DNA from: Acidobacteriota bacterium
Lineage (GTDB): Bacteria > Acidobacteriota > Terriglobia > Bryobacterales > Bryobacteraceae
Reading direction: 5' to 3'
Assembly: GCA_016185425.1 (NCBI GenBank)
Contig: JACPNQ010000019.1
Coordinates: 220,179-284,178 of the forward strand
Length of the DNA: 64,000 nucleotides
Part shown: one piece after another, positions 25,426 through 34,183 of the stretch
Layout: the number at the start of each line of letters is the position of its first letter
Position numbering within the stretch: the first letter of the stretch is position 1
Notes under the pieces: generated by a model
What the model saw: only the letters and a program-made list of their open reading frames with translations
The model's database searches: none
Told to the model about the DNA's origin: nothing
Program-made: the position numbers and the translations under genes

Positions 25426-28400
25426 TTACGCCGCCCTCCGGTACGCCACCTTGTACGCCGCGGGCACAATGAAAACCGTCAACACCAACGAAACGGTCAT
25501 CCCGCCAATAATCGCCCGCGCCAACGGAGCATACGCCTCGCTCCCCGTACCCAGCTTCATCGCCATCGGCACCAACCCGATGATCGTCGCCAGCGACGTC
25601 ATCAGAATCGGCCGCAAGCGCACCCGCCCCGCCATCGGCACGGCATCCTCCAACGGCATTCCCTCTTCCCGCAAACGCCGCATGAACTCCACGAGTAAGA
25701 TGCTGTTCGAAACAACAATCCCCACCATCATGATTACGCCCATCAGCGACTGCACATTGATCGTCGTATCCGTCACCCACAACAGCCCTAATGTCCCCAT
25801 CAGCCCCATCGGCACCGCAAGAAGAATCAACACCGGATCGAGAAACGATTTGAACTGCGCGACAAGAATCAGATACAGCAGCGCCACCGCCAGAATCAGC
25901 CCCAGCGCAAAGCTCTTAAACGACTCCCGCATCCCCTCAAGCGACCCCCGCAAATCCACCTTCACACCCGGCGGAAGCTTCGTTTGTGCAATCACGTGCT
26001 CAATGTCCGTCCCCGCGCGCCCCAGGTCTTCCGACTCCAAATTCACAAACAAATCCACAACCTTCCGCAGCCCGTAATGCGCTATCTCCGTCGGAGCCTC
26101 CACGCGGCTGATTTCGGCTACCGCATCCAAGCTCGTAATCGCCCGCCCCCCACGCAGCGGCAAATCCTTCAACTCCGCCACTGACCGCACAGACTTCTCC
26201 GCATACTGCACCGTCAGAAAGTAGTCGTTCCCCGATTTCGGATCCGTCCAGAACGTCGGCGCAATCATCGCGTTCGATGCCACCGAAGTAATCAAATTGC
26301 TCGCAATCTCCCGCTGCGAAAGTCCCAGCAGGGACGCCCGTCTTCTATCCACATCCACTCGCAGTGCCGGCAAATCCACATCCTGCGGAATATAGATATC
26401 GGACACTCCCCGCAGCGCCTTCACCTTTGGCGCCAGCGCCGTCGCCGTCTGAAAAACAGACTTCATGTCCGGCCCGCTCACCTGCACGTCAATGGGCGCC
26501 GGCATCCCGAAATTTAACACCGAATCCACAAACCCGCCCGACTGAAAATACACCGTCAGTTCCGGCAGTTCCCTCTCCAACTCCCGCCGCATCCGCTTCA
26601 TGTACTCGTAACTGCCCACCTGGTGCTGGGCCTTCAGGCTCACCTGCACGAAGCCCGTATGCGGTCCCGCATTCGACGTGAAGATCGCCGAAAAGTCGGG
26701 CACGACGCCTACATTCGCCACCATCATTTCGTAGTCCTCCGGCAGCACCACTCGCCGGACCACCTCCTCCACTCTCCCGATCAGCCGCTCCGTCCCATCG
26801 AGAGACGTCCCCAACGGCGCCTTGATATTCATCACGAACTGCGCCGGGTCCGTCCGCGGAAAGAACGACATCCCCAGCCGCGGGAACAACAGCAAACTCA
26901 CGCCAAACAACACCAGCAGTGTCACCACCGTGAACGCCGGCCGCAGCAGCAGCTTCCCCAGCAGCACATCGTAAGCCGTCATCAACTTCACAAAGCCTTG
27001 ATTGAAAACGAAGAACCACCGCGGCATCTTCTCTGCCGGATGATGATGACTATCGCCCGGATGGGAATGCAGGAAATTCGCGCAAAACAACGGCACAATC
27101 GTCATCGCAACAAGGTACGACGCCATCAGTGCCAGCACCACCGTCAACGCCAGGGCCGTAAACAGGTCTTTACTCACGCCGTACAAAAACACCACTGGGA
27201 AGAACACCACCGCCGTCGTCAGTGTCGAAGCCAGCACCGGCAGCGCCACTTCATTCGCTCCATCCTGCGCTGCCTCCTGCGGCGTTTTGCCCATATCCAA
27301 GTGCCGGAAGATATTCTCGAGCACAACAACCGAATCGTCGATCAGCCGCGAAAATGCCAGCGCCAATCCACCAAGCGTCATCGAGTTAATCGACCCGCCG
27401 CTCACGTACAGACAAATGAATGCGGCCAGGGCCGACAACGGAATCGAGAAAAACACTGCCAGCGTCCCCCGCAGACTGCCCAAAAACAGCAGCACCATCA
27501 GCGACGTCAGCACCAGCCCGATACTCCCCTCATGCACCAGCGTCTCAATCGCATTCTTCACGAACTTCGATTGGTCGAACACCACCCGCGCATCCAGATT
27601 CTTCGGCACGTCCAGCAGATTGTCCACCTCACGGCGCACCGCGTTCACCACGGCAATCGTGTTCGAATCGCCGCCCTGCCGCAGCACCGGCTGGTACACC
27701 GATGGCTGCCCATCCACGCGAACCGTGTTGTATTGAATCTGCGCCGCATCCCGCACATCGGCCACATCGCCAACCGTGACCTGCGAAGCCCCAATCGTTG
27801 CAATCGGCAGCCGCGCCACGCCTTCCAGGTCCGTGAACTGCGAGTTCGTAAAGATCGGATAATCTACCGGCCCGATGCGAATATTACCCGACGGCAGGAT
27901 CACATTGGCCTCATTGACGGCCCTAACCACATCCATCGGCGACAGCTTGTACGCTTCCAGTTTCTGCGGATTGACGTACAGCATGATCTGCCGGTACTTG
28001 CCCCCAAACGGCGGCGGCACCGCCGCTCCCGGCACCTTCGCCACCTGCGTACGCACGCGATAGTGCCCCACGTCGCGCAGCGCCGCTTCCGTCAGTCCCG
28101 GGCCACGCAATGCAATCAAACAGACCGGCAGGCTCGATGCGTCGAACCGCAGCACATAAGGTGGCAGCGTCCCCGGCGGCATACGTCGCATCTCCGCCAG
28201 CGCCAGGTTCGCAACAGTCGACACAGCCGAATCCGGATTCGTCCCCGGCTGGAAGAAGATCTTGATGATCCCCGCACCGGTCATCGACCGGCTCTCAATA
28301 TGTTCAATCCCCGGCGCCAGTGTGAAAAACCGCTCCTGCCGCTCGGTGATATTCTTCTCCACTTGTTCCGGTGGCATGCCTGCATAGAGCGTCGCCGTCA

Positions 28401-28533
28401 CCACCGCCGTCAAATCCAGCCGCGGGAACATGTCCACAGGCATCCGCGCCAGAACTGTCACGCCGACAATACAGACAATCAGCGCGCATACAACGATGAA
28501 ATACGGATTGCGAATCGAAAAACCCGGCATCAA
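25426..28533 (-). CDS. RND-family efflux permease (AcrB/MdtB-like)
   Basis: 1035 aa inner-membrane proton-driven pump. The N-terminus FSIRNPYFIVVCALIVCIVG and MPVDMFPRLDLTAVVTATLYAGMPPEQ are typical of the family. TM segments 2-6 contain GLALAFSRLIDDSVVVLENI with the acidic pair near the proton-relay region. A second porter half starts at about residue 530 (LLFPRLGMSFFPRTDPAQF). The C-terminal half ends with GVIMMVGIVVSNSILLVEFM. It overlaps the adaptor stop by 4 nt. Drug, solvent and metal substrates cannot be distinguished, but HME-type metal-binding Met triads are not obvious. Confidence 0.92.
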   Translation of the reverse strand: MMPGFSIRNPYFIVVCALIVCIVGVTVLARMPVDMFPRLDLTAVVTATLYAGMPPEQVEKNITERQERFFTLAPGIEHIESRSMTGAGIIKIFFQPGTNPDSAVSTVANLALAEMRRMPPGTLPPYVLRFDASSLPVCLIALRGPGLTEAALRDVGHYRVRTQVAKVPGAAVPPPFGGKYRQIMLYVNPQKLEAYKLSPMDVVRAVNEANVILPSGNIRIGPVDYPIFTNSQFTDLEGVARLPIATIGASQVTVGDVADVRDAAQIQYNTVRVDGQPSVYQPVLRQGGDSNTIAVVNAVRREVDNLLDVPKNLDARVVFDQSKFVKNAIETLVHEGSIGLVLTSLMVLLFLGSLRGTLAVFFSIPLSALAAFICLYVSGGSINSMTLGGLALAFSRLIDDSVVVLENIFRHLDMGKTPQEAAQDGANEVALPVLASTLTTAVVFFPVVFLYGVSKDLFTALALTVVLALMASYLVAMTIVPLFCANFLHSHPGDSHHHPAEKMPRWFFVFNQGFVKLMTAYDVLLGKLLLRPAFTVVTLLVLFGVSLLLFPRLGMSFFPRTDPAQFVMNIKAPLGTSLDGTERLIGRVEEVVRRVVLPEDYEMMVANVGVVPDFSAIFTSNAGPHTGFVQVSLKAQHQVGSYEYMKRMRRELERELPELTVYFQSGGFVDSVLNFGMPAPIDVQVSGPDMKSVFQTATALAPKVKALRGVSDIYIPQDVDLPALRVDVDRRRASLLGLSQREIASNLITSVASNAMIAPTFWTDPKSGNDYFLTVQYAEKSVRSVAELKDLPLRGGRAITSLDAVAEISRVEAPTEIAHYGLRKVVDLFVNLESEDLGRAGTDIEHVIAQTKLPPGVKVDLRGSLEGMRESFKSFALGLILAVALLYLILVAQFKSFLDPVLILLAVPMGLMGTLGLLWVTDTTINVQSLMGVIMMVGIVVSNSILLVEFMRRLREEGMPLEDAVPMAGRVRLRPILMTSLATIIGLVPMAMKLGTGSEAYAPLARAIIGGMTVSLVLTVFIVPAAYKVAYRRAA

Positions 28534-29711
28534 CGGTCCCCCGCCGGACGCGCGTCCACCTTCTGCCCAGCACGCAGCAGGCTCCGGTTTGACACGACAA
28601 TCTTGTCCTGCGGTCCCAACCCCTCCAGCACTTCATAGCTCGCCGGCGTCTCAATCCCCGTCTTTATCCCGCGCTCTTCAATCACCCCCGCCGCCGCCAC
28701 AATCATCACCGTCCGGTTCCCGCCGCCATTCGCCACCGCCGTCACCGGAATCGTCAACCCCTCGTCCCGCTTCTCAGCATGCAGCGTCACTTCGGCGTAC
28801 ATCCCGGGGCTATACTCCCCGCTTCCGTTCGCCACATCAATCTCCGCCTCCATCGTCCGGCTCGCCGCCGCCACGTCCCGCGTCAACCGCGCCACCTGTC
28901 CCGGAAACTTCCTGTTCAACGCCGCCACCTTCACGTCCACGCGATCTCCCGGCTTCACCAGCGGCACCACAGATTCCGGCACCTGCACCGCCAACCGCAA
29001 GCGGCTGATCTCCGCAACGCGCACCACCGGCATCGCCTGCGCCAACAACGCCCCCGGATCCGCGTAGCGTTTCACGATCACACCATGGAATGGCGCCACA
29101 ATCGTCCGGTACCCCGCCATCGTCTGCGAACGCTGCTCCCCTGCCCTCGCCACGCCGATCCGGCTCTCCTCTACTGCAATCGCCGCCTTCGCGGATTCCA
29201 CCTGCGCCTCAGCCGCCGCCTTCTTCGCCTGGGCCTCGTCAATCTCCTGCTGCGCAATAATCCCCGGCTCCGCCTTCGCTGCCGCAATCAATCGGTTCAA
29301 TGAGACGTTCACCAGCGTCAGATTCGCCTGCGCCCGCCCCAACTCCGCCCTCGCTCGGCCCAGCTCCGCCTCGGACCGCTTCCGCTCTGCCCGCGCCTGT
29401 GCAATGTCGGAGTCCATTTCCGGCACCTCAACACTCGCCAATACCTCTCCCGCACTCACGAACGTCCCGGCATCCACGCGAACCTGCCGCAGGAATCCCG
29501 CGACGCGCGCGTGCAAATCCGCCACCTGGTACGCGCGAAACTCTCCCGTCAACACCACTTCCCGCGCCAGCGGCTCCCGCTTCGGTGTAACAAATGCCAC
29601 TGTCAGCGGCGCCGAACTTTCAGCCGCCACAGTCACCGGCGGAGGCGGTCCGGCACACCCCGTCCATCCGAGGACCACTACAGGTAGCCACAGCCGCCGA
29701 ATTGTTACCAT
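28530..29711 (-). CDS. RND periplasmic adaptor (membrane fusion protein)
   Basis: 393 aa. The N-terminal VVLGWTGCAG may be a lipobox, although the -3 position is Trp instead of Leu. The order is typical: a barrel strand and lipoyl half (LTGEFRAYQVADLHARVAGFLRQVRVDAG), a long coiled-coil hairpin (about residues 100-190, rich in Ala/Glu/Arg), a second lipoyl half (YRTIVAPFHGVIVKRYADPGALL), then the beta-barrel and membrane-proximal domains. It links the RND pump to the TolC-like channel. First gene of the three-gene efflux operon, with a palindrome 4 nt before its start. Confidence 0.9.
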   Translation of the reverse strand: MVTIRRLWLPVVVLGWTGCAGPPPPVTVAAESSAPLTVAFVTPKREPLAREVVLTGEFRAYQVADLHARVAGFLRQVRVDAGTFVSAGEVLASVEVPEMDSDIAQARAERKRSEAELGRARAELGRAQANLTLVNVSLNRLIAAAKAEPGIIAQQEIDEAQAKKAAAEAQVESAKAAIAVEESRIGVARAGEQRSQTMAGYRTIVAPFHGVIVKRYADPGALLAQAMPVVRVAEISRLRLAVQVPESVVPLVKPGDRVDVKVAALNRKFPGQVARLTRDVAAASRTMEAEIDVANGSGEYSPGMYAEVTLHAEKRDEGLTIPVTAVANGGGNRTVMIVAAAGVIEERGIKTGIETPASYEVLEGLGPQDKIVVSNRSLLRAGQKVDARPAGDR

Positions 29712-29714
29712 TCA

Positions 29715-29725
29715 GTTACAGTAAC
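29715..29725. promoter_or_regulatory. Palindrome GTTACAGTAAC upstream of the efflux operon
   Basis: A perfect inverted repeat with a single central base sits between the aminotransferase stop and the adaptor ATG. The flanks extend the symmetry imperfectly (TTGTTAC on one side, ATTACAA on the other, 29703-29733). TetR/MarR-type operators of efflux operons have this form, but no regulator gene is adjacent. Confidence 0.4.
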
Positions 29726-29726
29726 A

Positions 29727-30872
29727 TTACAAAGCCGCCATGCCGTGGCGCAGTTTCGCTAGGCCCCGCTCCAAAACCTCCCCGCCGGACGCAAAGGACA
29801 CCCGCAAGGTCCCTTCCCCGCCCGGCCCATAAGCCGCTCCATGAATCACCACGACGCCGAATTCTGTCAATAGCCTCTTTCGAATCAAGTCGCTAGGGAT
29901 ACGCAGGTCCCGCAGGTCCAACATCGCGAAGAATCCTCCCTCCGGCATCATCACACGCTCTAACGAAGTGGAAACCAGCTTCCGCCGCCGCGTATACTCC
30001 GCCTGCATCTCCCCCACACAATCTTGCGGACCCGTCAGCGCCACCGCCGCCGCATCCTGCACAAATGTGGAAGGCCCACGGCTCGATTGTTGCAAAACCA
30101 ACAACATCGCCCGGACAAATTCCGCCGGTGCCGCCACATACCCAACCCGCCATCCCGTCATCGCATATGTCTTCGACAACGCATTCACAACCACCGTCCG
30201 TTCCCGCAGCAGCGCCGCCGGCGAAACATGGCTGTGACCGTCGTAAACGATCGCCTCATAAATCTCATCGCTAATCAGCGTCACGTTTCGCCGCTCGCAG
30301 AATGCCGCAATCTCCGCCAATTCCGCTCTCGTAAACACCGTACCCGTCGGATTCCATGGCGTATTCAAAAGCAATGCCTTACAGGCCGGGGTCCAGGCCT
30401 CCTCCAACGACGCAACAGGAAGCGCAAACCGGCTCTCCACAATCGAAGACCGCACCGGAACCGGCGTCGCCCCCGTCAACCGTATCGGCGAGAGATACGC
30501 ATCATAAATGGGATCGGCAACCAGCACCGCATCCCCTTCGTTCAGCATCGCCGCCAACGTCGCGTAAATCCCGAACGTCCCGCCCGTCGTAACCAGAATC
30601 TCCGTCGCCGGGTCGTACCGCAATCCGTTATCCCGCCACAGCTTCTCCGCAATCGCCTCACGCAATCGCGGCTCCCCGCGATTGTCCGGATACATCGTCC
30701 GTCCCGCGGCCAAAGCCTTATTTGCCGCTTCCACAATATGTGCTGGCGTCGGCAAGTCCGGTTCCCCGCGCATCAACGAAACCAGCGGACCGGGCGTCGT
30801 GCGAACCTCGGCCAGGATCGAGTTCACCGCTGTCGGCCGCAACGCGGATACCCGCGCGGCGACCGGAATCAT
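29727..30872 (-). CDS. Class I/II PLP aminotransferase (aspartate aminotransferase-like)
   Basis: 381 aa fold-type I enzyme. Seen are SLMRGEPDLPTPAHI at the N-terminus, VTTGGTFGIYATLAAM, NTPWNPTGTVF, LISDEIYEAIVYDG (PLP-pyridine Asp and Tyr), NALSKTYAMTGWRVGY with the Schiff-base Lys, and LRVSFASG with the carboxylate-binding Arg. It belongs to the AAT I-beta group; the amino-acid substrate is not certain. The ATG at 30872 overlaps the WD40 gene stop (ATGA), which is why I prefer it over 30887. It could in principle supply the DapC (succinyl-DAP aminotransferase) activity missing from the lysine operon. Confidence 0.87.
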   Translation of the reverse strand: MIPVAARVSALRPTAVNSILAEVRTTPGPLVSLMRGEPDLPTPAHIVEAANKALAAGRTMYPDNRGEPRLREAIAEKLWRDNGLRYDPATEILVTTGGTFGIYATLAAMLNEGDAVLVADPIYDAYLSPIRLTGATPVPVRSSIVESRFALPVASLEEAWTPACKALLLNTPWNPTGTVFTRAELAEIAAFCERRNVTLISDEIYEAIVYDGHSHVSPAALLRERTVVVNALSKTYAMTGWRVGYVAAPAEFVRAMLLVLQQSSRGPSTFVQDAAAVALTGPQDCVGEMQAEYTRRRKLVSTSLERVMMPEGGFFAMLDLRDLRIPSDLIRKRLLTEFGVVVIHGAAYGPGGEGTLRVSFASGGEVLERGLAKLRHGMAAL

Positions 30873-31768
30873 TCCGCTACCTGCCAAAGGTCAATCGACT
30901 TTCCTCCGGTCGATACCGCGGTCACCTTCCCATTCGGTGAAAACGCCACCGATGCCACACGCTGCGCAGCATCTACCGTCCGATGCGGCCGCGCCGACGC
31001 CAGGTCCCAGATAATCACCTTCACCGGCCTCTTCTGCGTGTACTCGCTGAATCCTCCCGTCGCGATCATCCGTCCGTCCGCCGAAAACGCAACCGCCGAA
31101 ATCATCTCCGGCTGCCCCACGAGCTTTCGCGCCATCCGCCACGTCTTCGTATCGTACAGATAGAGCGTCCGATCTGCCCCCGCCGCGGCCAGCCACTTCC
31201 CATCGGGCGAAAACTTCATATCGAACATCGAAACCGGCAGCTCATCGATCAGTCGCAGCAACTCTCCGTTCTTTGCGCTCCACGCCCGCACATCCGCGTC
31301 ATAGCTCGCCGCCACAATCGACGCGCCATCCGGCGAAATCGCCACGGTGCTGATCCCCCCGATCCCCGCCGCCACTGTAAAGCGATTTTTCCCGTCCCCT
31401 TCCACGGTCCGGATCGCATTTGCGCTCGGCATACCCTCCACGGCATAGGCCCCGATAAAATACTGCCCGTCCGGCGCCACCGTCGCCCTTCTCGCGCGCA
31501 TCCCCGATGGCGTTACGGATTTCGACACCTTTCCCGTCGTCAAGTCCCACGCCTTGATCGCTCCGTCCTTGCCCATCGTCGTCAGCGTGGTATTCGTCAA
31601 CACCGGCGCCACATCTCCATCGGCAAACGCGATGGTCTGCTTCAACTCCCCGCTCGCCGCATCCCACGCCCGCAGCTTCCCGTCTTGGCAAAGCCCGCGC
31701 AGCAGCTTGCCATCCCCGGAAAACACCACCGTCGAAGTATTCACCCCTGCATCGATTTTGCGATCCAC
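30869..31768 (-). CDS. WD40-repeat protein
   Basis: 299 aa from a GTG at 31768. At least six WD40-like units are visible, for example VVFSGDGKLLRGLCQDGKLRAWDA, STVAISPDGASIVAASYDADVRAW, DMKFSPDGKWLAAAGADRTLYLYD, SAVAFSADGRMIATGG and SVAFSPNGKVTAVSTGGKSIDLW. This would form a single beta-propeller for protein contacts. No signal peptide or transmembrane segment is evident from this start. It is sandwiched between the intradiol dioxygenase gene (2-base gap) and the aminotransferase gene (4-nt overlap), which suggests one transcript. Confidence 0.8.
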   Translation of the reverse strand: MDRKIDAGVNTSTVVFSGDGKLLRGLCQDGKLRAWDAASGELKQTIAFADGDVAPVLTNTTLTTMGKDGAIKAWDLTTGKVSKSVTPSGMRARRATVAPDGQYFIGAYAVEGMPSANAIRTVEGDGKNRFTVAAGIGGISTVAISPDGASIVAASYDADVRAWSAKNGELLRLIDELPVSMFDMKFSPDGKWLAAAGADRTLYLYDTKTWRMARKLVGQPEMISAVAFSADGRMIATGGFSEYTQKRPVKVIIWDLASARPHRTVDAAQRVASVAFSPNGKVTAVSTGGKSIDLWQVAE

Positions 31769-31769
31769 G

Positions 31770-32408
31770 TTACAAGGTCTCCAGGATAATATCGAACGTA
31801 ATCGCCGCCCGCGAAGCACCTGGCCCTTCATACAGCGCCACCGGCCGGATCAGCTCCTTGTTCCCCACAATCCCGCGCTTCTTGAAATTCTTGTCCGGAT
31901 CGCCCTCAAAGAATGGATCGGTCGCAAAGTACGCCTGCGTGATCAAGGTCTTGTGTCCCGGCGCCGTAATCAGATAGTGGATGTGTTGCGCCGGCCGGTC
32001 ATCATAATGACCCGGCAGGATCGTCTCCACCGTATACTCCGCGGCGTTCACTTCCAGGTTGATCCGGTACCGATATCCCTGCACGTCGTACAGACCCTTA
32101 TGGTCGGTCTGCCACATGCCAATGCGGACGCCCTCAATCTTCTGTCCCTTCGTGTTCAGGACCTTGCCCGTCACACGCAGCGGAAACCCTGGCTCGCCCG
32201 AAATGCGCATCGTCGCATTGTTCGGCGCGCCCTTCCGGTAGAACGGCCCCAGCACCTCGGTGGAAGTCGGCTTCTGGGCGTTCGCCTCTCCCTGCTCCCA
32301 CCAGGCCAGCAACTGGCTCTGCGAAAACGCAACCGCCCCCGCCGCAAGGGTCCCCTTGGCGATGCAGTTTTCCAGCATCTGGCGGCGTGAAAGAGCAAAA
32401 GGCTTCAT
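31770..32408 (-). CDS. Tat-exported intradiol ring-cleavage dioxygenase-like protein
   Basis: 212 aa. The N-terminus has a twin-arginine signal (ALSRRQMLENCIAKGTLAAG). The core shows TSTEVLGPFYRKGAPNN, GVRIGMWQTDHKGLYDV, FRAxxPGHY-like VETILPGHYDDRPAQHIHY and ALYEGP. The Tyr and the HxH pair match the Fe(III) ligands of protocatechuate/catechol dioxygenases. Secreted versions of this fold are common in soil bacteria, and the aromatic substrate is unknown. The product could act on lignin- or humus-derived catechols outside the cytoplasm. Confidence 0.82.
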   Translation of the reverse strand: MKPFALSRRQMLENCIAKGTLAAGAVAFSQSQLLAWWEQGEANAQKPTSTEVLGPFYRKGAPNNATMRISGEPGFPLRVTGKVLNTKGQKIEGVRIGMWQTDHKGLYDVQGYRYRINLEVNAAEYTVETILPGHYDDRPAQHIHYLITAPGHKTLITQAYFATDPFFEGDPDKNFKKRGIVGNKELIRPVALYEGPGASRAAITFDIILETL

Positions 32409-32449
32409 AGCGGGCTCTCCTTTTCCCTATTGAGCATAATATAAGGAAC

Positions 32450-34174
32450 ATGGTCTCGCGACGCTTTGTTTTAGGTGCCCCCGCGCTCCTCCCCTCGCGA
32501 GCCTTCGCCGCAAACGACCGGATCCAAATCGGCATCGTCGGCGCCGGCGGCCGCGCCCAACATCTGATGCGCTCCTTAGTAAAGATGCCCGCCGCCAAAA
32601 TCGTTGGCATCTGCGACGTCTGGGACGCCAACCTTGAGAAGGCGGGTCAAGGTCTACCCACCACAAAGGATCACCACGAACTTCTGCAGCGCAAGGACAT
32701 CGACGCCGTTCTCATCGCCGCCCCCGACCACCTGCACGTCCAACTCCTCACCGACGCCTGCAGCGCCGGCAAAGACGTCTACGTCGAAAAACCGTTAACG
32801 CACGAATTAAGCGAAGCTACCCAAGCCATCGACGCCCAGGCCAAGTCCAAAAGAATAGTCCAGGTCGGCATGCAGCAGCGCTCCATGCCCCACATCCAAA
32901 AAGCGCGCGACATCATCCGCTCCGGCAAGCTCGGCAAAATCCATAAGGTCCACCTCACCTGGAACCGCAACACCAACCGCGGCGGCGCCATCCCCCAAAT
33001 CGATGCGAAAGCCGTCGACTGGACCCGCTTCCTCGGCCACGTCCCCGGCCAACCCTTCGATCCCTACCGCTTCCGCAACTGGCGCTGGTTCTGGGATTTC
33101 GGTGGCGGTACCTTCACGGATCTCATGGTTCACTGGATCGACGTAGCCCACTGGATTCTCGATCTCGATCCACCCGCCGAAGCCGTCGCCATCGGCGACA
33201 GCATGCGCCCCGAATGGCGCTGGCAAACGCCGGACACCGCACAGTGTCTCCTCCGCTATCCCAAGCAAGGTGTCCAGGCCTACTTCGAATCCACCTTTAC
33301 CAACGCCCGCAACGCCGCCATGATCGAATTTATGGGCGACGAAGGCACCATCTACATCGATCGCGGCCGCTACGAGGTCCACCCCGAAATCGCGAAGAAG
33401 TCGTTCCCCTACGAAGAACAGATCCTCGGTCAGGGCCCGCGCGGTGCCGACTTCTACGATCAGCCCGACGGCGAACTCCTCCACCTGGAGAACTGGCTCG
33501 ACGCCGTCCGCACGCGCAAACCCGCCGCCGCCCCCGTCGAAGCCGGCGTCATCTCGGCCTCCTCGGCCCACCTCGCCAACCTCGCCCTCCGCTCCGGCCA
33601 ATCCGCCAAATGGCCCGCCGAAGAAGGCTTCGAATCCCTCTTCGACGGAACATCCCTCAACGGCTGGGAAGTTGACACACCCGGCCTCTGGAGCGTCCGT
33701 CACGGCATGATCGTCGGTAAGCACGACGGCATGAAGTACAACGACTTCCTCCGCACCAACCGCCACTACGGCGATTTCGAACTCCGCGTCCAGTTCCGCC
33801 TGATTAACGGATTCGGCAACAGCGGCGTGCAGTTCCGTTCGGAGCCCGCCAACATCCCCCACGAAGTCTCCGGCTACCAGGCCGACGTCGGCCAGCAATA
33901 CTGGGGCTGCCTCTACGACGAATCCCGCCGCAAGAAAGTGCTCGTGCAAGCCCCCGCCGAATCTTTGAAGGACCTCGACAAGAACGGCTGGAACGAATAC
34001 ACCGTCCGCGCTCAAGGCCCGCACATCACGCTCAAGCTCAACGGAAAAACCACCGTCGATTACGAAGAAACAGAACCCGGCATAGCGCGCAATGGGTTCA
34101 TCGCGTTGCAAGTCCACAGCGGCCCCAACATTGAAGTGCACTTCCGCAACATCCGCATTCGGGAGCTCCGTTAG
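32450..34174 (+). CDS. Gfo/Idh/MocA oxidoreductase fused to DUF1080 (3-keto-disaccharide hydrolase) domain
   Basis: 574 aa. A Tat-like leader (MVSRRFVLGAPALLPSRAFA) is followed by a Rossmann domain (IGIVGAGGRAQHL, VLIAAPDHLHV, VYVEKPLTHE) and the C-terminal oxidoreductase domain (WFWDFGGGTFTDLMVHWIDV). From about residue 392 to the end a second module reads GFESLFDGTSLNGWEV, LRTNRHYGDFELRVQFRLING, NSGVQFRS and GPNIEVHFRNIRIREL, a complete DUF1080/concanavalin-like domain. In known pathways an oxidoreductase makes a 3-keto-glycoside and DUF1080 enzymes cleave it, so both steps may sit in one exported polypeptide. Confidence 0.88.
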   Translation: MVSRRFVLGAPALLPSRAFAANDRIQIGIVGAGGRAQHLMRSLVKMPAAKIVGICDVWDANLEKAGQGLPTTKDHHELLQRKDIDAVLIAAPDHLHVQLLTDACSAGKDVYVEKPLTHELSEATQAIDAQAKSKRIVQVGMQQRSMPHIQKARDIIRSGKLGKIHKVHLTWNRNTNRGGAIPQIDAKAVDWTRFLGHVPGQPFDPYRFRNWRWFWDFGGGTFTDLMVHWIDVAHWILDLDPPAEAVAIGDSMRPEWRWQTPDTAQCLLRYPKQGVQAYFESTFTNARNAAMIEFMGDEGTIYIDRGRYEVHPEIAKKSFPYEEQILGQGPRGADFYDQPDGELLHLENWLDAVRTRKPAAAPVEAGVISASSAHLANLALRSGQSAKWPAEEGFESLFDGTSLNGWEVDTPGLWSVRHGMIVGKHDGMKYNDFLRTNRHYGDFELRVQFRLINGFGNSGVQFRSEPANIPHEVSGYQADVGQQYWGCLYDESRRKKVLVQAPAESLKDLDKNGWNEYTVRAQGPHITLKLNGKTTVDYEETEPGIARNGFIALQVHSGPNIEVHFRNIRIRELR

Positions 34175-34183
34175 CACGCCCGA

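Noticed and set aside
26623..28638. Plus-strand frame of 671 codons opposite the RND permease
   Set aside because: Product is His/Arg/Gln-rich without any motif. It is the high-GC antisense shadow of a clearly conserved efflux gene.
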